DNA of 64,000 nucleotides, from positions 87,047,676 through 87,111,675 of the forward strand of contig CM056728.1 of the NCBI GenBank assembly GCA_029844215.1, in the 5' to 3' direction. The position numbers and the translations under genes were made by a program. The stretch's first letter is position 1; each line of letters opens with the position of its first letter. The notes under the pieces are model-generated. The model saw only the letters and a list, made by a program, of their open reading frames with translations. It had not been told where the DNA came from and searched no databases. The stretch is from Przewalskia tangutica. Its lineage: Eukaryota > Streptophyta > Magnoliopsida > Solanales > Solanaceae. Below, in pieces: positions 34,370-47,120 of this stretch.

Positions 34370-36632
34370 TGTTACACCCCGTAGTTCCAGGGTATGTATG
34401 TGAGGACGTACGTACGAGAATACGACGGTAATTTTGGAAAGGAAGAAAGATGTGATTTTTTTCGACGGAAAAGTTTCCGGATTTTGTGAAGGAAAAAGGT
34501 TCGTTTATGGGAATTGGATTCCCAGATTTGGTATTCGGACTTTTTGGAATATTTGAGAATTATGGAATTTTATTTCCGGAATTGGTCACGTGGGGCCCAC
34601 GGGAGGAAATTTACGGTTTTGTGGGGCCCACTTTATTTTCGGAAGATGAAATATTTTGGACGAGTAGGGGGCGACACGTGTCACCCCCATGTGGCCATGT
34701 GGCCGGATTGATGGTGGACTTGGGCACTTGGACGTTTTTTGTGGGGGACAAGTGGCAAGCCACTTGTCCCATTTTTGTGGTGGACATTTGGTTGGTAGTT
34801 TACCCACACACATGTACCCAATCCTCACCATACACTTGCTTTAATCCTAGCCATTGATTTCCCTATAAATACCCCTTTGTGCAAGACTAATGCTTCATCC
34901 ACACTTGAGATTTCCAAGGAAAAAAATATACTCCCTCCCTTAAGTTGTTTTCGTCCAACTCTCCCCTTTGTGTAGATAAATACTTCAAGTATTGTTGTAT
35001 AGTCCCAAATACCTTAGCCTTGTATCCCTAGTAGTATTCTAAAGTTATCCCAACATAAGACCCCGAAAATACTACTTTATTCCAATAGTCGCAAAATGAA
35101 GCCCTAGAAAAATCTTCATAGCTTAGATGAAGTGTTAAGAGAAGTTGTTTAGAAACTTCTAAGGGTTGCTTGGAACGGGTTGGAGCGTAAGGAATTGGAG
35201 CTAAACGTTGCTCAGGATCGACTTATAATCTTGGATAATTTTGGGCTTATCGAGGTAATGATCTATGTCCCTCTATTGTAATTGGATATTACATATTGTA
35301 GTAGTTTAGAATTGAGTATAAGATATATTGGAAGGATGATTATAAAGAATTGAACTGTATTTACATTGGACTGTATTTACAATAGACTTGTAGTATTGTT
35401 GTGGGGCATTGTTGTACACGTCCGGTTAGACGTGTAACCCCCCTTGGAGTTGTTGGCTTGGTAGCGGGCCTTGTAGGAGGAGATTTATGTGGTTACGGGG
35501 GGGGGGAGGTGCTGCCGAATTTTCCGTAGAATAATGACCTTGTGCTTTGAAATGTGCTACAAAGAGATCGAGAAGTTGATAGGCGTTTTGTGACCTTTAT
35601 AGGTTGAAGTTCTACGAGTAGCGTATTCTACTTGAAGGGTGGAAAAGGCTAGCAGGGTTTTAATACTTTGGAGCTATTTGCTAATTGTAGATAATCGTCG
35701 CGAGGTATGTGAACCTCTTCCTATCTTTTCTAGCATGATTGTGTGAACTATGTAGTACGGTAGACGTACGTGTGCTAAACGAATTTGGTTGGTTTAAAAC
35801 ATAAAGTGTTATAACGGCTTTATGGGAAGTTTGTTATAACAACTTTATGTAGGTAAAGAAATGGTTTGTTGTTTTAAAAGATAAGAGACTTGACTTATAA
35901 ATGACTTGATGTGAATTATTAAGGACTTGGTTTGTGTTAAAAAGTTGTGAAACCGCATTTATGAGAAATGGGTAATTGGGTTTTAAAAGGAATAAGTTAT
36001 ATTGATTTCGGAAATGAGAATAAATATCGAACAAACCACTGCAGCGTTAATAAAGGAAAATGTATTGACTAATAATTAATTATATTAAAACCAGTAGAAA
36101 CCTCCATCTGCATAGAAGCTAAGATAAGACAAAATTGTATTACATTTCCTAGATCATGGTTGATGTAATAAGATCATTAATAATAAGTATTGATTTTTCT
36201 TAAATTCCAAGTAAGGAACTTGTGTTCTAAAAAGAAAAGAGACTTGAGGAATTTAAAGTGTTTTGGTAAAAGAAAGGCATGTTTTTGTCTTAAAATAGTT
36301 TAAAAAGGAAGGCAGGGTTTTGTCTTAAAATCGGTTTATTTCAAAAGAAGGTATGGAAATTGTTTTGGTTTACTTAAAAAGATAGTTACTCTATTTTTTT
36401 GATACTACGAGTATCGTGTGACTTTTTGTGAAAGAAATAGATCTTTTAAAGAGTTAAAGTACGTAGTACCTTGGGGTTAAAAATCCGAATTTGTTGTAAT
36501 AAAATGAAAGTCTATGAGTACGTTGAACTTGCCTATGCTTGATGTGATAGCCTTTGTTGTGCAAGTGTTTTGATTCTGTGCTACCGAGTCTCTCGATGGA
36601 GGGCCGGCTATCTGGTTGATTGATGGACATAC
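34370..36632 (+). mobile_element. S1 solo LTR, left half
   Basis: Starts TGTTACACCCCG at 34370 and runs to GGACATAC at 36632, where the P2 array begins. TATA box at 34864-34871. With its right half (52252-53567) it makes a 3.58-kb LTR flanked by a perfect AATTC duplication (34365-34369, 53568-53572). There is no primer site, gag or second LTR of its own, so it is a solo LTR. Confidence 0.9.
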
Positions 36633-38537
36633 TGTTATACCCCGTAGTTCCAGGGTATGTATGTGAGGACGTACGTACGAGAATACGACAGTAATATTGG
36701 AAAGAAAGAAAGATGTGATTTTTCGACGGAAAAGTTTCCGGGTTTTGTGAAGGAAAAAGGTTCGTTGATGGGAATTGGATTCCCAGATTTGGTATTTGGG
36801 CTTCTTGGATTATATTAGAATTATGAGATTTTATTTTCGGAAATGGTCACGTGGGACCCACGGGAGAAATTTACGGTTTTGTGGGGCCCACTTTGTTTTT
36901 GAGATTTTCGGTATTTTGGATATTTTCGGAAGACGAAATATTTTGGACGAGTAGGGGGGCGACACGTGTCACCCCCATGTGGCACCTTAGCCAGGTGGAG
37001 GGATGTGTCTTGCCACTGTCCTCGGCGAAATGGCCATCACACTTGGCTTCCATTTTCGTTGGCCATGTGGTGTGGTGGGACCCACACACACATGGCCCAA
37101 TCTTGACCACACACTTAAATAGATCTTGACCTTTGATTCCTCTATAAATACCCCTTAGTGCTAGACTTCATATCATCCACACTTAAGCTTTCCAAGGCAA
37201 AAATACTCCCCTCCCTTTGTAGTGTTCTCGTCCCCCTCCCCCACTTGTGTAGAAAATACTTCAAGTATTGTTGTATAATCCCAAATAACTTAGCCTAGTA
37301 TCCCTAGTTGTATTCCAAAGTTATTTCAATACTAGGAGCCCGAAAATACTACTTTATTCCAATAGTCGCAAATGAAACCCTAGAAAAATCTTCATAGCTT
37401 AGATGAAGTGTTAAGAGAAGTTGTTTAGAAACTTCTAAGGGTCGCTTGGAGCGGGTTGGAGCGTAAGGATTTGGAGCTAAACGTTGCTCAGGATCGACTT
37501 ATAATCTTGGATAATTTTGGGCTTATCGAGGTAATGATCTACGTCCCCTATTGTAATTGGATATTACATATTGTAGTAGTTTAGAATCGAGTATAAGATA
37601 TATTGGAAGGATGATTATAAAGGATTGAACAGTATTTACATTAGACCGTATTCTGATGAGACTTGTGTAGTATTATTGTGGCGAATTGTACACGTCAGGT
37701 TAGGCGGTAATCCCTTGTGAGTTGTTGGCTTGGTAGCGGGCCTTGTGAGGAGGTTATTTATGTGATTGCGGGGGTGGGAGTTCTTTGAATTTTCCGTAGA
37801 ATAAGGAATTGTTTACTTAGAATATTCTACAAAGAGAACTAGAAGTTGATAGATGTATTGTGGATATTATAGGTGGACCCTTCACGGCATACTCGACTTG
37901 GCTTGTGGATTAAGCCGAAGAGGTATGTGATTTCCTATACTCTTGAGCATGATTGTTGTGAACTATATAGTACGGTAGACGTACGTGTGTGAAATGAATT
38001 TTGTTTGTTTAAAACATAAAGTGTTATAATGGCTTTATGAGAAGTTAGTTATAACGACTTTATGAAGATAAAAGAAAGAGTTGATTTTTGAAAGCTAAAC
38101 GACTTAATTTCGGAAAAGGAGAAGTAACTTGATTTAAGTATAGGTTACTTGTTTTGAAAAGAGTAAGTTATTTGGGTTTTAAAGAGTATACTTGATGTTG
38201 TTTTAAAAAGAAAAGCACTTGGTTTAAAAAGTATAGAGTACTTGATTTTAAAAGTCTTGTAAAGAATTTTACGAAGGTGAAGTAATTTGGTTTGAAAAGA
38301 AAACGTGTTTTTGATACTACGAGTATTAGTATCGTGTGGCTTTTACGTAAAAAGATGTCTTTTTGAAAGAATAAAAGTATGTAGTATTTTGGGGTTGAAA
38401 CCCGGATTGTTGACATAAAATGAAAGTACATTGAACTTGCTATGCTTGTTGTGATAGCCTTTCTTGTGTAAGTGTTTTGATTACGTACTCGTGTCACCGA
38501 TGGAGAATTCGGCTATCTCGTTGATTGATGGACATCT
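36633..38537 (+). repeat. Truncated LTR unit U1 of tandem array
   Basis: A 1.9-kb left half of an LTR, beginning TGTTATACCCCG and stopping at GGACAT just before the next LTR start. It begins like the LTR of P2 but ends like S1 (GATGGAG, TTGATTGATGGAC). It has a TATA box at 37143-37150, and no U5 end or primer site. See the finding on unequal crossover. Confidence 0.85.
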
Positions 38538-40433
38538 TGTTATACCCGTAGTTCGTGGTATGTATGTGAGGACGTGCGTGCGAGAATACGACGATAATAT
38601 TGGAAAGAAAGAAAGATGTGATTTTTCGACGGAAAAGTTTCGGTTTTGTGAAGGAAAAAGGTTCGTTGATGGGAATTGGATTCCCAGTTTGGTATTTGGG
38701 CTTCTTGGATTATATTAGAATTATGAGATTTTATTTTCGAAATGGTCACGTGGGACCACTGAGAAATTTACTGGTTTTGTAGGGCCCACTTTGTTTTTGA
38801 GATTTTCGGTATTTTGGATATTTTCTAAGACGAAATATTTTTGGACAGTAGGGGCGACACGTGTCACCCCATGTGGCACCTTAGCCGATTGGGCCGAATG
38901 GCCATCACACTCGCTTCCATTTTCGTTGGCCATGTGGTGTGGTGGGACCCACACACACATGGCCCAATCTTGACCACACACTTGAATAGATCTTGACCCT
39001 TGATTCCTCTATAAATACCCCCTTAGTTCTAGACTTCATATCATCCACACTTAAGCTTTCCAAGGCAAAAATACTCCCCTCCCTTTGTAGTGTTCCCGTC
39101 CCCCTCCCCAACTTGTGTAGAAAATACTTCAAGTATTGTTGTATAATCCCAAATAACTTAGCCTAGTATCCCTAGTTGTATTCCAAAGTTATTTCAATAC
39201 TAGGAGCCCGAAAATACTACTTTATTCCAATAGTCGCAAATGAAACCCTAGAAAAATCTTCATAGCTTAGATGAAGTGTTAAGAGAAGTTGTTTAGAAAC
39301 TTCTAAGGGTCACTTGGAGCGGGTTGGAGTGTAAGGATTTGGAGCTAAACGTTGCTCAGGATCGACTTATAATCTTGGATAATTTTGGGTTTATCGAGGT
39401 AATGATCTATGTCCCCCTATTGTAATTGGATATTACATATTGTAGTAGTTTAGAATTGAGTATAAGATATATTGGAAGGATGATTATAAAGGATTGAACT
39501 ATATTTACATTAGACTGTATTTACAGTAGACTTGTGTAGTATTATTGTGAGGCAGAATTGTACACGTCCGGTTAGACGTGTAATCCCCTTAGGAGTTGTT
39601 GGCTTGGTAGCAGGCCTTGTAAGGGGGAAGTTATTTATGTGATTGCGAGGGGGGGGGGGTGGGGGAGTTGCTGCCGAATTTTCCGTAGAATAAGGAATTG
39701 TTTACTTAGAATATTCTACAAAGAGAACTAGAAGTTGATAGATGTATTGTGGATATTATAGGTGGACCTTCTGCGCGCGGCATACTCGACTTGGCTTGTG
39801 GATTAAGCCGAAGAGGTATGTGATTTCCTATACTCTTGAGCATGATTGTTGTGAACTATATAGTACGGTAGACGTACGTGTGTGAAATGAATTTTGTTTG
39901 TTTAAAACATAAAGTGTTATAATGGCTTTATGAGAAGTTAGTTATAACGACTTTATGAAGATAAAAGAAAGAGTTGATTTTTGAAAGCTAAACGACTTAA
40001 TTTCGCAAAAGGAGAAGTAACTTGATTTAAGTATAGGTTACTTGTTTTGAAAAGAGTAAGTTATTTGGGTTTTAAAGAGTATACTTGATGTTGTTTTAAA
40101 AAGAAAAGCACTTGGTTTAAAAAGTATAGAGTACTTGATTTTAAAAGTCTTGTAAAGATTTTTACGAAGGTGAAGTAATTTGGTTTGAAAAGAAAACGTG
40201 TTTTTGATACTACGAGTATTAGTATCGTGTGGCTTTTACGTAAAAAGATGTCTTTTTGAAAGAATAAAAGTATGTAGTATTTTGGGGTTGAAACCCGGAT
40301 TGTTGACATAAAATGAAAGTACATTGAACTTGCCTATGCTTGTTGTGATAGCCTTTGTTGTGTAAGTGTTTTGATTCTGTGCTACCGTGTCTCTCGATGG
40401 AGGGCCGGCTATCTGGTTGATTGATGGACATAC
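38538..40433 (+). repeat. Truncated LTR unit U2 of tandem array
   Basis: Second 1.9-kb left half, a near copy of U1, ending CATAC (40429-40433), where P2 starts. The last 40 bases carry S1-type markers while the rest is P2-type; the switch lies between 40388 and 40397. TATA box at 39010-39017. The first 400 bases show many small losses relative to U1. Confidence 0.85.
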
Positions 40434-43189
40434 TGTTATACCCCGTAGTTCCAGGGTATGTATGTGAGGACGTACGTACGAGAATCTGGCGGATAATATT
40501 GGAAAGAAAGAAAGATGTGATTTTTCGACGGAAAAGTTTCCGGGTTTTGTGAAGGAAAAAGGTTCGTTGATGGGAATTAGATTCCCAGATTTGGTATTTG
40601 GGCTTCTTGGATTATATTAGAATTATGAGATTTTATTTTCGGAAATGGTCACGTGGGACCCACGGGAGAAATTTACGGTTTTGTGGGGCCCACTTTGTTT
40701 TTGAGATTTTCGGTATTTTGGATATTTTCGGAAGACGAAATATTTTGGACGAGTAGGGGGCGACACGTGTCACCCCCATGTGGCACCTTAGCCGAATTGG
40801 AGGCCGAAATGGCCATCACACTTGGCTTCCATTTTCGTTGGCCATGTGGTGTGGTGGGACCCACACACACATGGACCAATCTTGACCACACACTTGAATA
40901 GATCTTGACCCTTGATTCCTCTATAAATACCCCCTTAGTGCTAGACTTCATATCATCCACACTTAAGCTTTCCAAGGCAAAAATACTCCCCTCCCTTTGT
41001 AGTGTTCTCGTCCCCCTCCCCCACTTGAGTAGAAAATACTTCAAGTATTGTTGTATAATCTCAAATAACTTAGCCTAGTATCCCTAGTTGTATTCCAAAG
41101 TTATTTCAATACTAGGAGCCCGAAAATACTACTTTATTCCAATAGTCGCAAATGAAACCCTAGAAAAATCTTCATAGCTTAGATGAAGTGTTAAGAGAAG
41201 TTGTTTAGAAACTTCTAAGGGTCGCTTGGAGCGGGTTGGAGCGTAAGGATTTGGAGCTAAACGTTGCTCAGGATCGACTTATAATCTTGGATAATTTTGG
41301 GCTTATCGAGGTAATGATCTATGTCCCCCTATTGTAATTGGATATTACATATTGTAGTAGTTTAGAATTGAGTATAAGATATATTGGAAGGATAATTATA
41401 AAGGATTGAACTGTATTTACATTAGACCGTATTCTGATGAGACTTGTGTAGTATTATTGTGAGCGGAATTGTACACGTCAGGTTAGGCGTGTAATCCCTT
41501 AGAGTTGTTGGCTTGGTAGCGGGCATGGGGAGGTTATTTATGTGATTGCGGGGGTGGGGAGTTCTTGCCAATTTTCCGTAGAATAAGGAATTGTTTACTT
41601 AGAATATTCTACAAAGAGAACTAGAAGTTGATAGATGTATTGTGGATATTATAGGTGGACCTTCTGCGCGCGGCATACTCGACTTGGCTTGTGGATTAAG
41701 CCGAAGAGGTATGTGATTTCCTATACTCTTGAGCATGATTGTTGTGAACTATATAGTACGGTAGACGTACGTGTGTGAAATGAATTTTGTTTGTTTAAAA
41801 CATAAAGTGTTATAATGGCTTTATGAGAAGTTAGTTATAACGACTTTATGAAGATAAAAGAAAGAGTTGATTTTTGAAAGCTAAACGACTTAATTTCGGA
41901 AAAGGAGAAGTAACTTGATTTAAGTATAGGTTACTTGTTTTGAAAAGAGTAAGTTATTTGGGTTTTAAAGAGTATACTTGATGTTGTTTTAAAAAGAAAA
42001 GCACTTGGTTTAAAAAGTATAGAGTACTTGATTTTAAAAGTCTTGTAAAGATTTTTACGAAGGTGAAGTAATTTGGTTTGAAAAGAAAACGTGTTTTTGA
42101 TACTACGAGTATTAGTATCGTGTGGCTTTTACGTAAAAAGATGTCTTTTTGAAAGAATAAAAGTATGTAGTATTTTGGGGTTGAAACCCGGATTGTTGAC
42201 ATAAAATGAAAGTACATTGAACTTGCCTATGCTTGTTGTGATAGCCTTTGTTGTGTAAGTGTTTTGATTCTGTGCTACCGTGTCTCTCGGGGAGGGCCGG
42301 CTATCTGATTGATTGCTTGGACATACTGACACGTTGGATGGTCCACGAGTATGCGTCCACTTTGAGTATTATCTGGTTATTTCTTTTGGACATACTGACA
42401 CGGTGGATGGTCCACGGGTATGCTTCCACTTTGAGTATTATCTTGTTATTTCTTTGGACATACTGACACGATGGATGGTCCACGGGTATGCGTCCAGTAG
42501 GATGGTTTCATGGCCATGATTATACCGAGGTAAGATGCGGGGCATGCGGTCATTGTGAGAGTTATGTTGTTAGTCCATGGACCGCTAATCCATGAAGCTT
42601 GCCGCGGTGACGAGCGATCACGGGCTTGATTTGTACATGTGGTTACAGGCACACTTTAGATACTTGTTCTAGTCATTTCTCGTGTATCGGCAGGCTCTGA
42701 TAGATAGCTTAAGATACTTGCCACGGTCATATCTCGTGAGACGGTAGGCTATTGTACGCTAGCTTTAGATACTTGCCTCGGCCAGTTGCATGGCTGGTTT
42801 GGATCTGGTAGTTGGCTTAGCACCTTGCCGTGAAGTTTTATGACTAGCCTTGACCGTAGTTGGCTATTCTACTCGCCCGATCGGTTTGATAGCCGACGCA
42901 GGATCTAGTGTTCAGGTTCACATATGGGTGTTGTTTTACATCATGTACTGCCGGCAGTGAGGAATGAGTTCCACGGGCATGATTGATATTGTGGGCGTGA
43001 GACTCATAGTTATGTGTGAGTGATGATTTTGAGGACATGCGTCCCTTACTTGACATAATCACATTTATTGCGAAATGGTTTTATAAAATGATGAAATGTG
43101 ATTTCATTACGTATTTTGATTTCACATACTTGGTACTGTTATCGACTCTCCTTGCTTTCATCTGCAGTAGAGGTACACCAGTTATTGAT
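40434..43189 (+). mobile_element. P2 5' LTR, first segment
   Basis: From the LTR start to TTGAT (43185-43189), where S2 is inserted. TATA box at 40922-40929. Module I has three units starting at 42319, 42388 and 42456. The U5 end follows after S2 at 46552-46914. Confidence 0.9.
42319..42500 (+). repeat. Module I tandem repeat (68-69 bp unit) in P2 5' LTR
   Basis: Three units, each starting GGACATACTGACACG and containing GGATGGTCCACG, followed by TTTGAGTATTATC. Starts are at 42319, 42388 and 42456. Related arrays are at 8227-8410 and 51020-51200 (plus), and at 12240-12345, 30660-30770 and 61150-61400 (minus). Confidence 0.88.
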
Positions 43190-46100
43190 TGTCACGACCC
43201 GACCTCGGGCCCGCGACTGGTGCCTTACCCCGGGCACCCTAGTGATACAACATCAGAGAAAATCAGCAGAAAATAAAAACTCATAAACGACAAACAGTGA
43301 AATAAGAAGACAGGCTAACCAAAACGGTTACCTTTCTGTATATATATAAAAAAAAAAACTTGAACAGTTACATCCCTTTTACAAACCCTGCCCACAACAC
43401 TACTACAGACCTCTAAGAGTGTTATAACAACAACGACGGGACAGGGCCCCATCATACCCCTGAATGTAAGTACCTACAACGACAGGGGACTATACCAAAG
43501 ATAAGCCTCCGGAGAAACGGAGCTTCCCAACGTCAACCGTGATCCTATGGCGAGGATCAACAAATGGTGTACCTCTACTGCGGCATGAACGGCCCCGAAG
43601 GAGGTCGATCAACAGTACCAAGTATGTGGCGAAAATCAGTAAATGAAGTCATAATAGTCTATATAAAACAGAAGACATATATGATAACCAATTTACGATA
43701 CACATGTAAAAATATGCCATCGTGACTCACGCCCTTAAAGTCATCACTCAAATATAACCATGGGTCTCATGCCCACAATATCAATTATGCCCGTGGAATT
43801 CCTTCCTCACTGCCGGCAGTCCATGATATAAAAGCACCAAGGAATACACCTGAACACCAGGTCCCACCTGTGTCATAATAAAACCGTACGGGGTAAGTAC
43901 GAAGGCATAACCGACTACTAAAACCCACCGTACCAACAATGTTATAAGACTGTATCACGAGGTCTTTCTAGACCGCGCCACATGATCGAAGCTGGCCACT
44001 CGCCCTCAGTATCAATGTGCGCGTCTAATCCTGGAACTTACCGCAGCTCCGCATAGGCCACACATAGGCCCGCATGAGGTATTCCTCGCATCGGGGGTAG
44101 CTAACCCGCGGCATCCTCCTGGACCCCCGAAGTCCGCATAGTCCTATGGACCGCATAAGGTATAATACCTCGCATCGGCGTAACACACCCGGAGTGATCA
44201 TCCTGTCCCGGAACTCCGCACTCGCACGGGTCACATGCACCGCATGAGGTATTCCTCGCATCGAGGGTGGCAAGTCCTCGGCATAATAACAAGTCAGGGG
44301 GGTAAGTGGTATAATATCAGCATAACTGCTTATCGTTAAACAACATAAGCACAACAAGAAAACCCCCTTACACAAACGTCACAAGACACTAACACACGTA
44401 GCATCATAACAAGTTTACTTATCAAACCAACAAGAAAGTATTACAAGGCTATCACAAGTCAACATAGTCAAGTTACTCACACAAAAGTCACACGATACCC
44501 GTAGTATTAAAATAGATTAACTATCTTTTAAGTAAACCAAAACAATTTCCATACCTTCTTTTTAAATCAATCTTAAGACAAAAGCATGCCTTCCTTTTAA
44601 ACAAAGACACTTTTTCCTTTTTAAAGTCAAGTAGCAATATACTTTTTAAACCAAGTGTCTTACTCTTTTAAAAACAAGTAACGTATACCTTTAAATCAAG
44701 TTACTTCTCCTTTCCCAAAATCAAGTTGTTTATAAGTCAAGTCTCTTTACTTTCAAAAATCAGGCTCTTAATCTTTCAATCATACCTTTTAAGGAAACCA
44801 ACTTCCAACCTTTAAAATGTCAAGTTATCATTTTAAATCCAATGATAAAACCATTCTTTTGTTTTCATAAAGTCGTTATAAATAACTTCCCATAAAGCTA
44901 TTATAACACTTTATGTTTTAAAACAACCAAGGACAACTATTCTTATTTTCGAAATCAAGATAACTTTATTCTTTAAAAGACCACACACCCATTACTCATG
45001 AGTGAGGTTTTATAACTTTTAACATAATTCAAGTCCTTAATATTTCATAACAAGTCACTTAACTTTGGAATCAAGTCAAGGACACAAAAGGAAAATCAAA
45101 TTCCTTTAAACACACGTGCGTCTACCGCACTAAATATATTTCACAAATATCATGCTAGAAAGGATAGGAAGAGGTTCACATACCTCGCGACGATTATCGA
45201 CAATTAGCAAAACGCTCCAAAGTACTCTAACCTTGCTCGCCTTTCCATCCATCAAGTAGAATATGCTACTCGTAGCACTTCAACCTATAATGGTCATAAA
45301 ACGCTTATCAACTTCTAGATCCCTTCGTGGAATATTTCTAAGAACAAGGCTCCATATTCTACGGAAAATTCTAAGAAGACCTCCCGCAACCTCATAAATC
45401 TCCTCCTCTAACGAGGCCCGCAAGCCAACAATTCCGGGAGGTTACACGCCTAACCTGGACGTATACAATTCTACTCCACAATAATACTACAAGTCATCAG
45501 AATACAAATTCAATGTAAATACAGTTCAATTCTTATCCATAATCATTCTACATATAGTATACTCAACTATACATTACTGCAACATGTAATATCCAATTAC
45601 AATAGGGGGACAAAGATCATTACCTCGATAAGCCCAAAATTATCCAAGATTATAAGTCGATCCTGAGCAACATTTAGCTCCAATTCCTTACGCTCCAACC
45701 CGCTCCAACCAACCCTTAGAAGTTTCTAAACAACTTCTCTTAACATTTCAACTCCAAAAAAGTGAAGAACACTAGGCTTGTTCTTGCCATGCTCTCGGCC
45801 AAGGGGGTACTTTAGGGGCTAGGGTGTGAAATCTTTTCTAACCTTTGATTAATAATCTTCCTAATACACTAAAGAAGAACACTTTAATAGTCTAAGAATT
45901 TTTGGACAACTTTTGGCCAAGGGGAAGGCTAAAAAAACGAGAACAACAACAAGGAGAGGGGAGGGAGAATTGCCTTGAAAAACTCAAGTGTGGGATGAAG
46001 TCTTGCAAGCTAAAAGGGTGGGTATTTATAGAGAAACCAAGGTCTATGATTAATGCAAGTGTAAGGTGAGGATGGGGTACATGTGTGTGGGTAGTTGGCC

Positions 46101-46546
46101 AACCATTTGGCCACCACAAAAATGGGACAAGTGGCTTGCCACTTGTCCCCCAATAAAACGTCCAAGGCTAGGTGTCCATCTCCAATTCGGCCACATGACC
46201 ACATGGGGGTGACACGTGTCGCCCCCCTACTCGTTCAAAATATTTCATCTTTCGAAAATATCCGCAATGCCAAAAATCTGAAAATAAAGTGGGCCCCACA
46301 AACCGTAAATTCCTCCCGTGGGCCCCACGTGACCAATTTCGGAAATAAATTTCCATAATTCTCAAATATTCCAAAAAGTCCGAATACCAAATCTCGGAAT
46401 CCAATTCCCTTTAACGAACATTTTTCCTTCACAAAATCCGGAAACTTTTCCGTCGAAAAATCACATCTTTTCTTCCTTTCCAATTTAATGTCGTATTCTC
46501 GTACGCACGTCCTCACATACATACCCTGGAACCACGGGGTGTAACA
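43190..46546 (-). mobile_element. S2: minus-strand solo LTR inside P2's 5' LTR
   Basis: A complete 3.36-kb LTR from TGTCACGACCC (43190) to GGGTGTAACA (46546), with TTGAT on both sides (43185-43189, 46547-46551). It has module III at 44050-44290 and a minus-strand TATA box at 46023-46030. No internal sequence remains. It is the deepest layer of the nest. Confidence 0.92.
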
Positions 46547-46551
46547 TTGAT

Positions 46552-46914
46552 CCTCGCTCATAGGATCGCAGTTCAGCGTTTGGGAAGCTCCGTTTCTCCG
46601 GAAGCTTATCTTTTGGTATAGTCCCCTGTCATTGTAGGTACTTGTACATTCAGGGGTATGGCGGGGCCCTGTCCCGTCATAGTTGTTGTTACATTCTTAG
46701 AGGTCTGTAGTACTGTTGTGGGCAGGGTTTGTAAAGGATTTTAACTGTTCGGTTATATGTATATACATGAAGGTAACCGTTTTGGTTAGCCTGTTTCCTA
46801 TGTTGTCTCTTGTTTCCTGTTTAAATTTTATTTCCGCTGATTTTCTCTGATGTTGTTATCACTAGGGTGCCCGGGGTAAGGCACCAGTCGCGGGCCCGAG
46901 ATCGGGTCGTGACA
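46552..46914 (+). mobile_element. P2 5' LTR, U5 end
   Basis: Resumes after S2 at CCTCGCTCATAGGATCGCAG and ends GGTCGTGACA at 46914. It matches 51883-52246 of the 3' LTR closely. Confidence 0.9.
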
Positions 46915-46918
46915 AAAG

Positions 46919-46930
46919 TGGTATCAGAGC
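46919..46930 (+). other. Primer-binding site of P2
   Basis: TGGTATCAGAGC, four bases after the LTR end. The leader 46931-47120 matches that of element A, so both RNAs would use the same primer and probably the same packaging signals. Confidence 0.92.
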
Positions 46931-47120
46931 AGTTAATCCTCGGAAAGTGTCTACAGACCGTATCTAGTAGAGTCTTGATTATCGGCGTGTTGTGCACCAC
47001 ACCTATAATCAGGAGGCTATGGGATATTTAGGATTGGTTTCTATTCTTCTCATTCTGAGATCGTGCCTTAGAGTTGTGTTGTAAGTTGGACTCCTTCTGA
47101 CGTATTCTTTTATGCCAGTT

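Noticed and set aside
40061..40324. Open frame of 87 codons repeated at 41954, 50661 and 38168 (minus), starting MYFHFMSTIRVSTPKYYIL
   Set aside because: Conserved only because the AT-rich LTR segments are recent copies of each other. It does not stay open in P1 or S1, and shows no domain or coding bias.
36633..40433. Two further complete nested insertions
   Set aside because: U1 and U2 lack U5 ends and primer sites, and no matching right halves occur after P2. Unequal crossover explains them better.
42446..42652. Open frames across module I arrays (also 61154-61663)
   Set aside because: A repeat unit with length close to a multiple of three gives long chance frames. They change between copies and lie inside LTRs.
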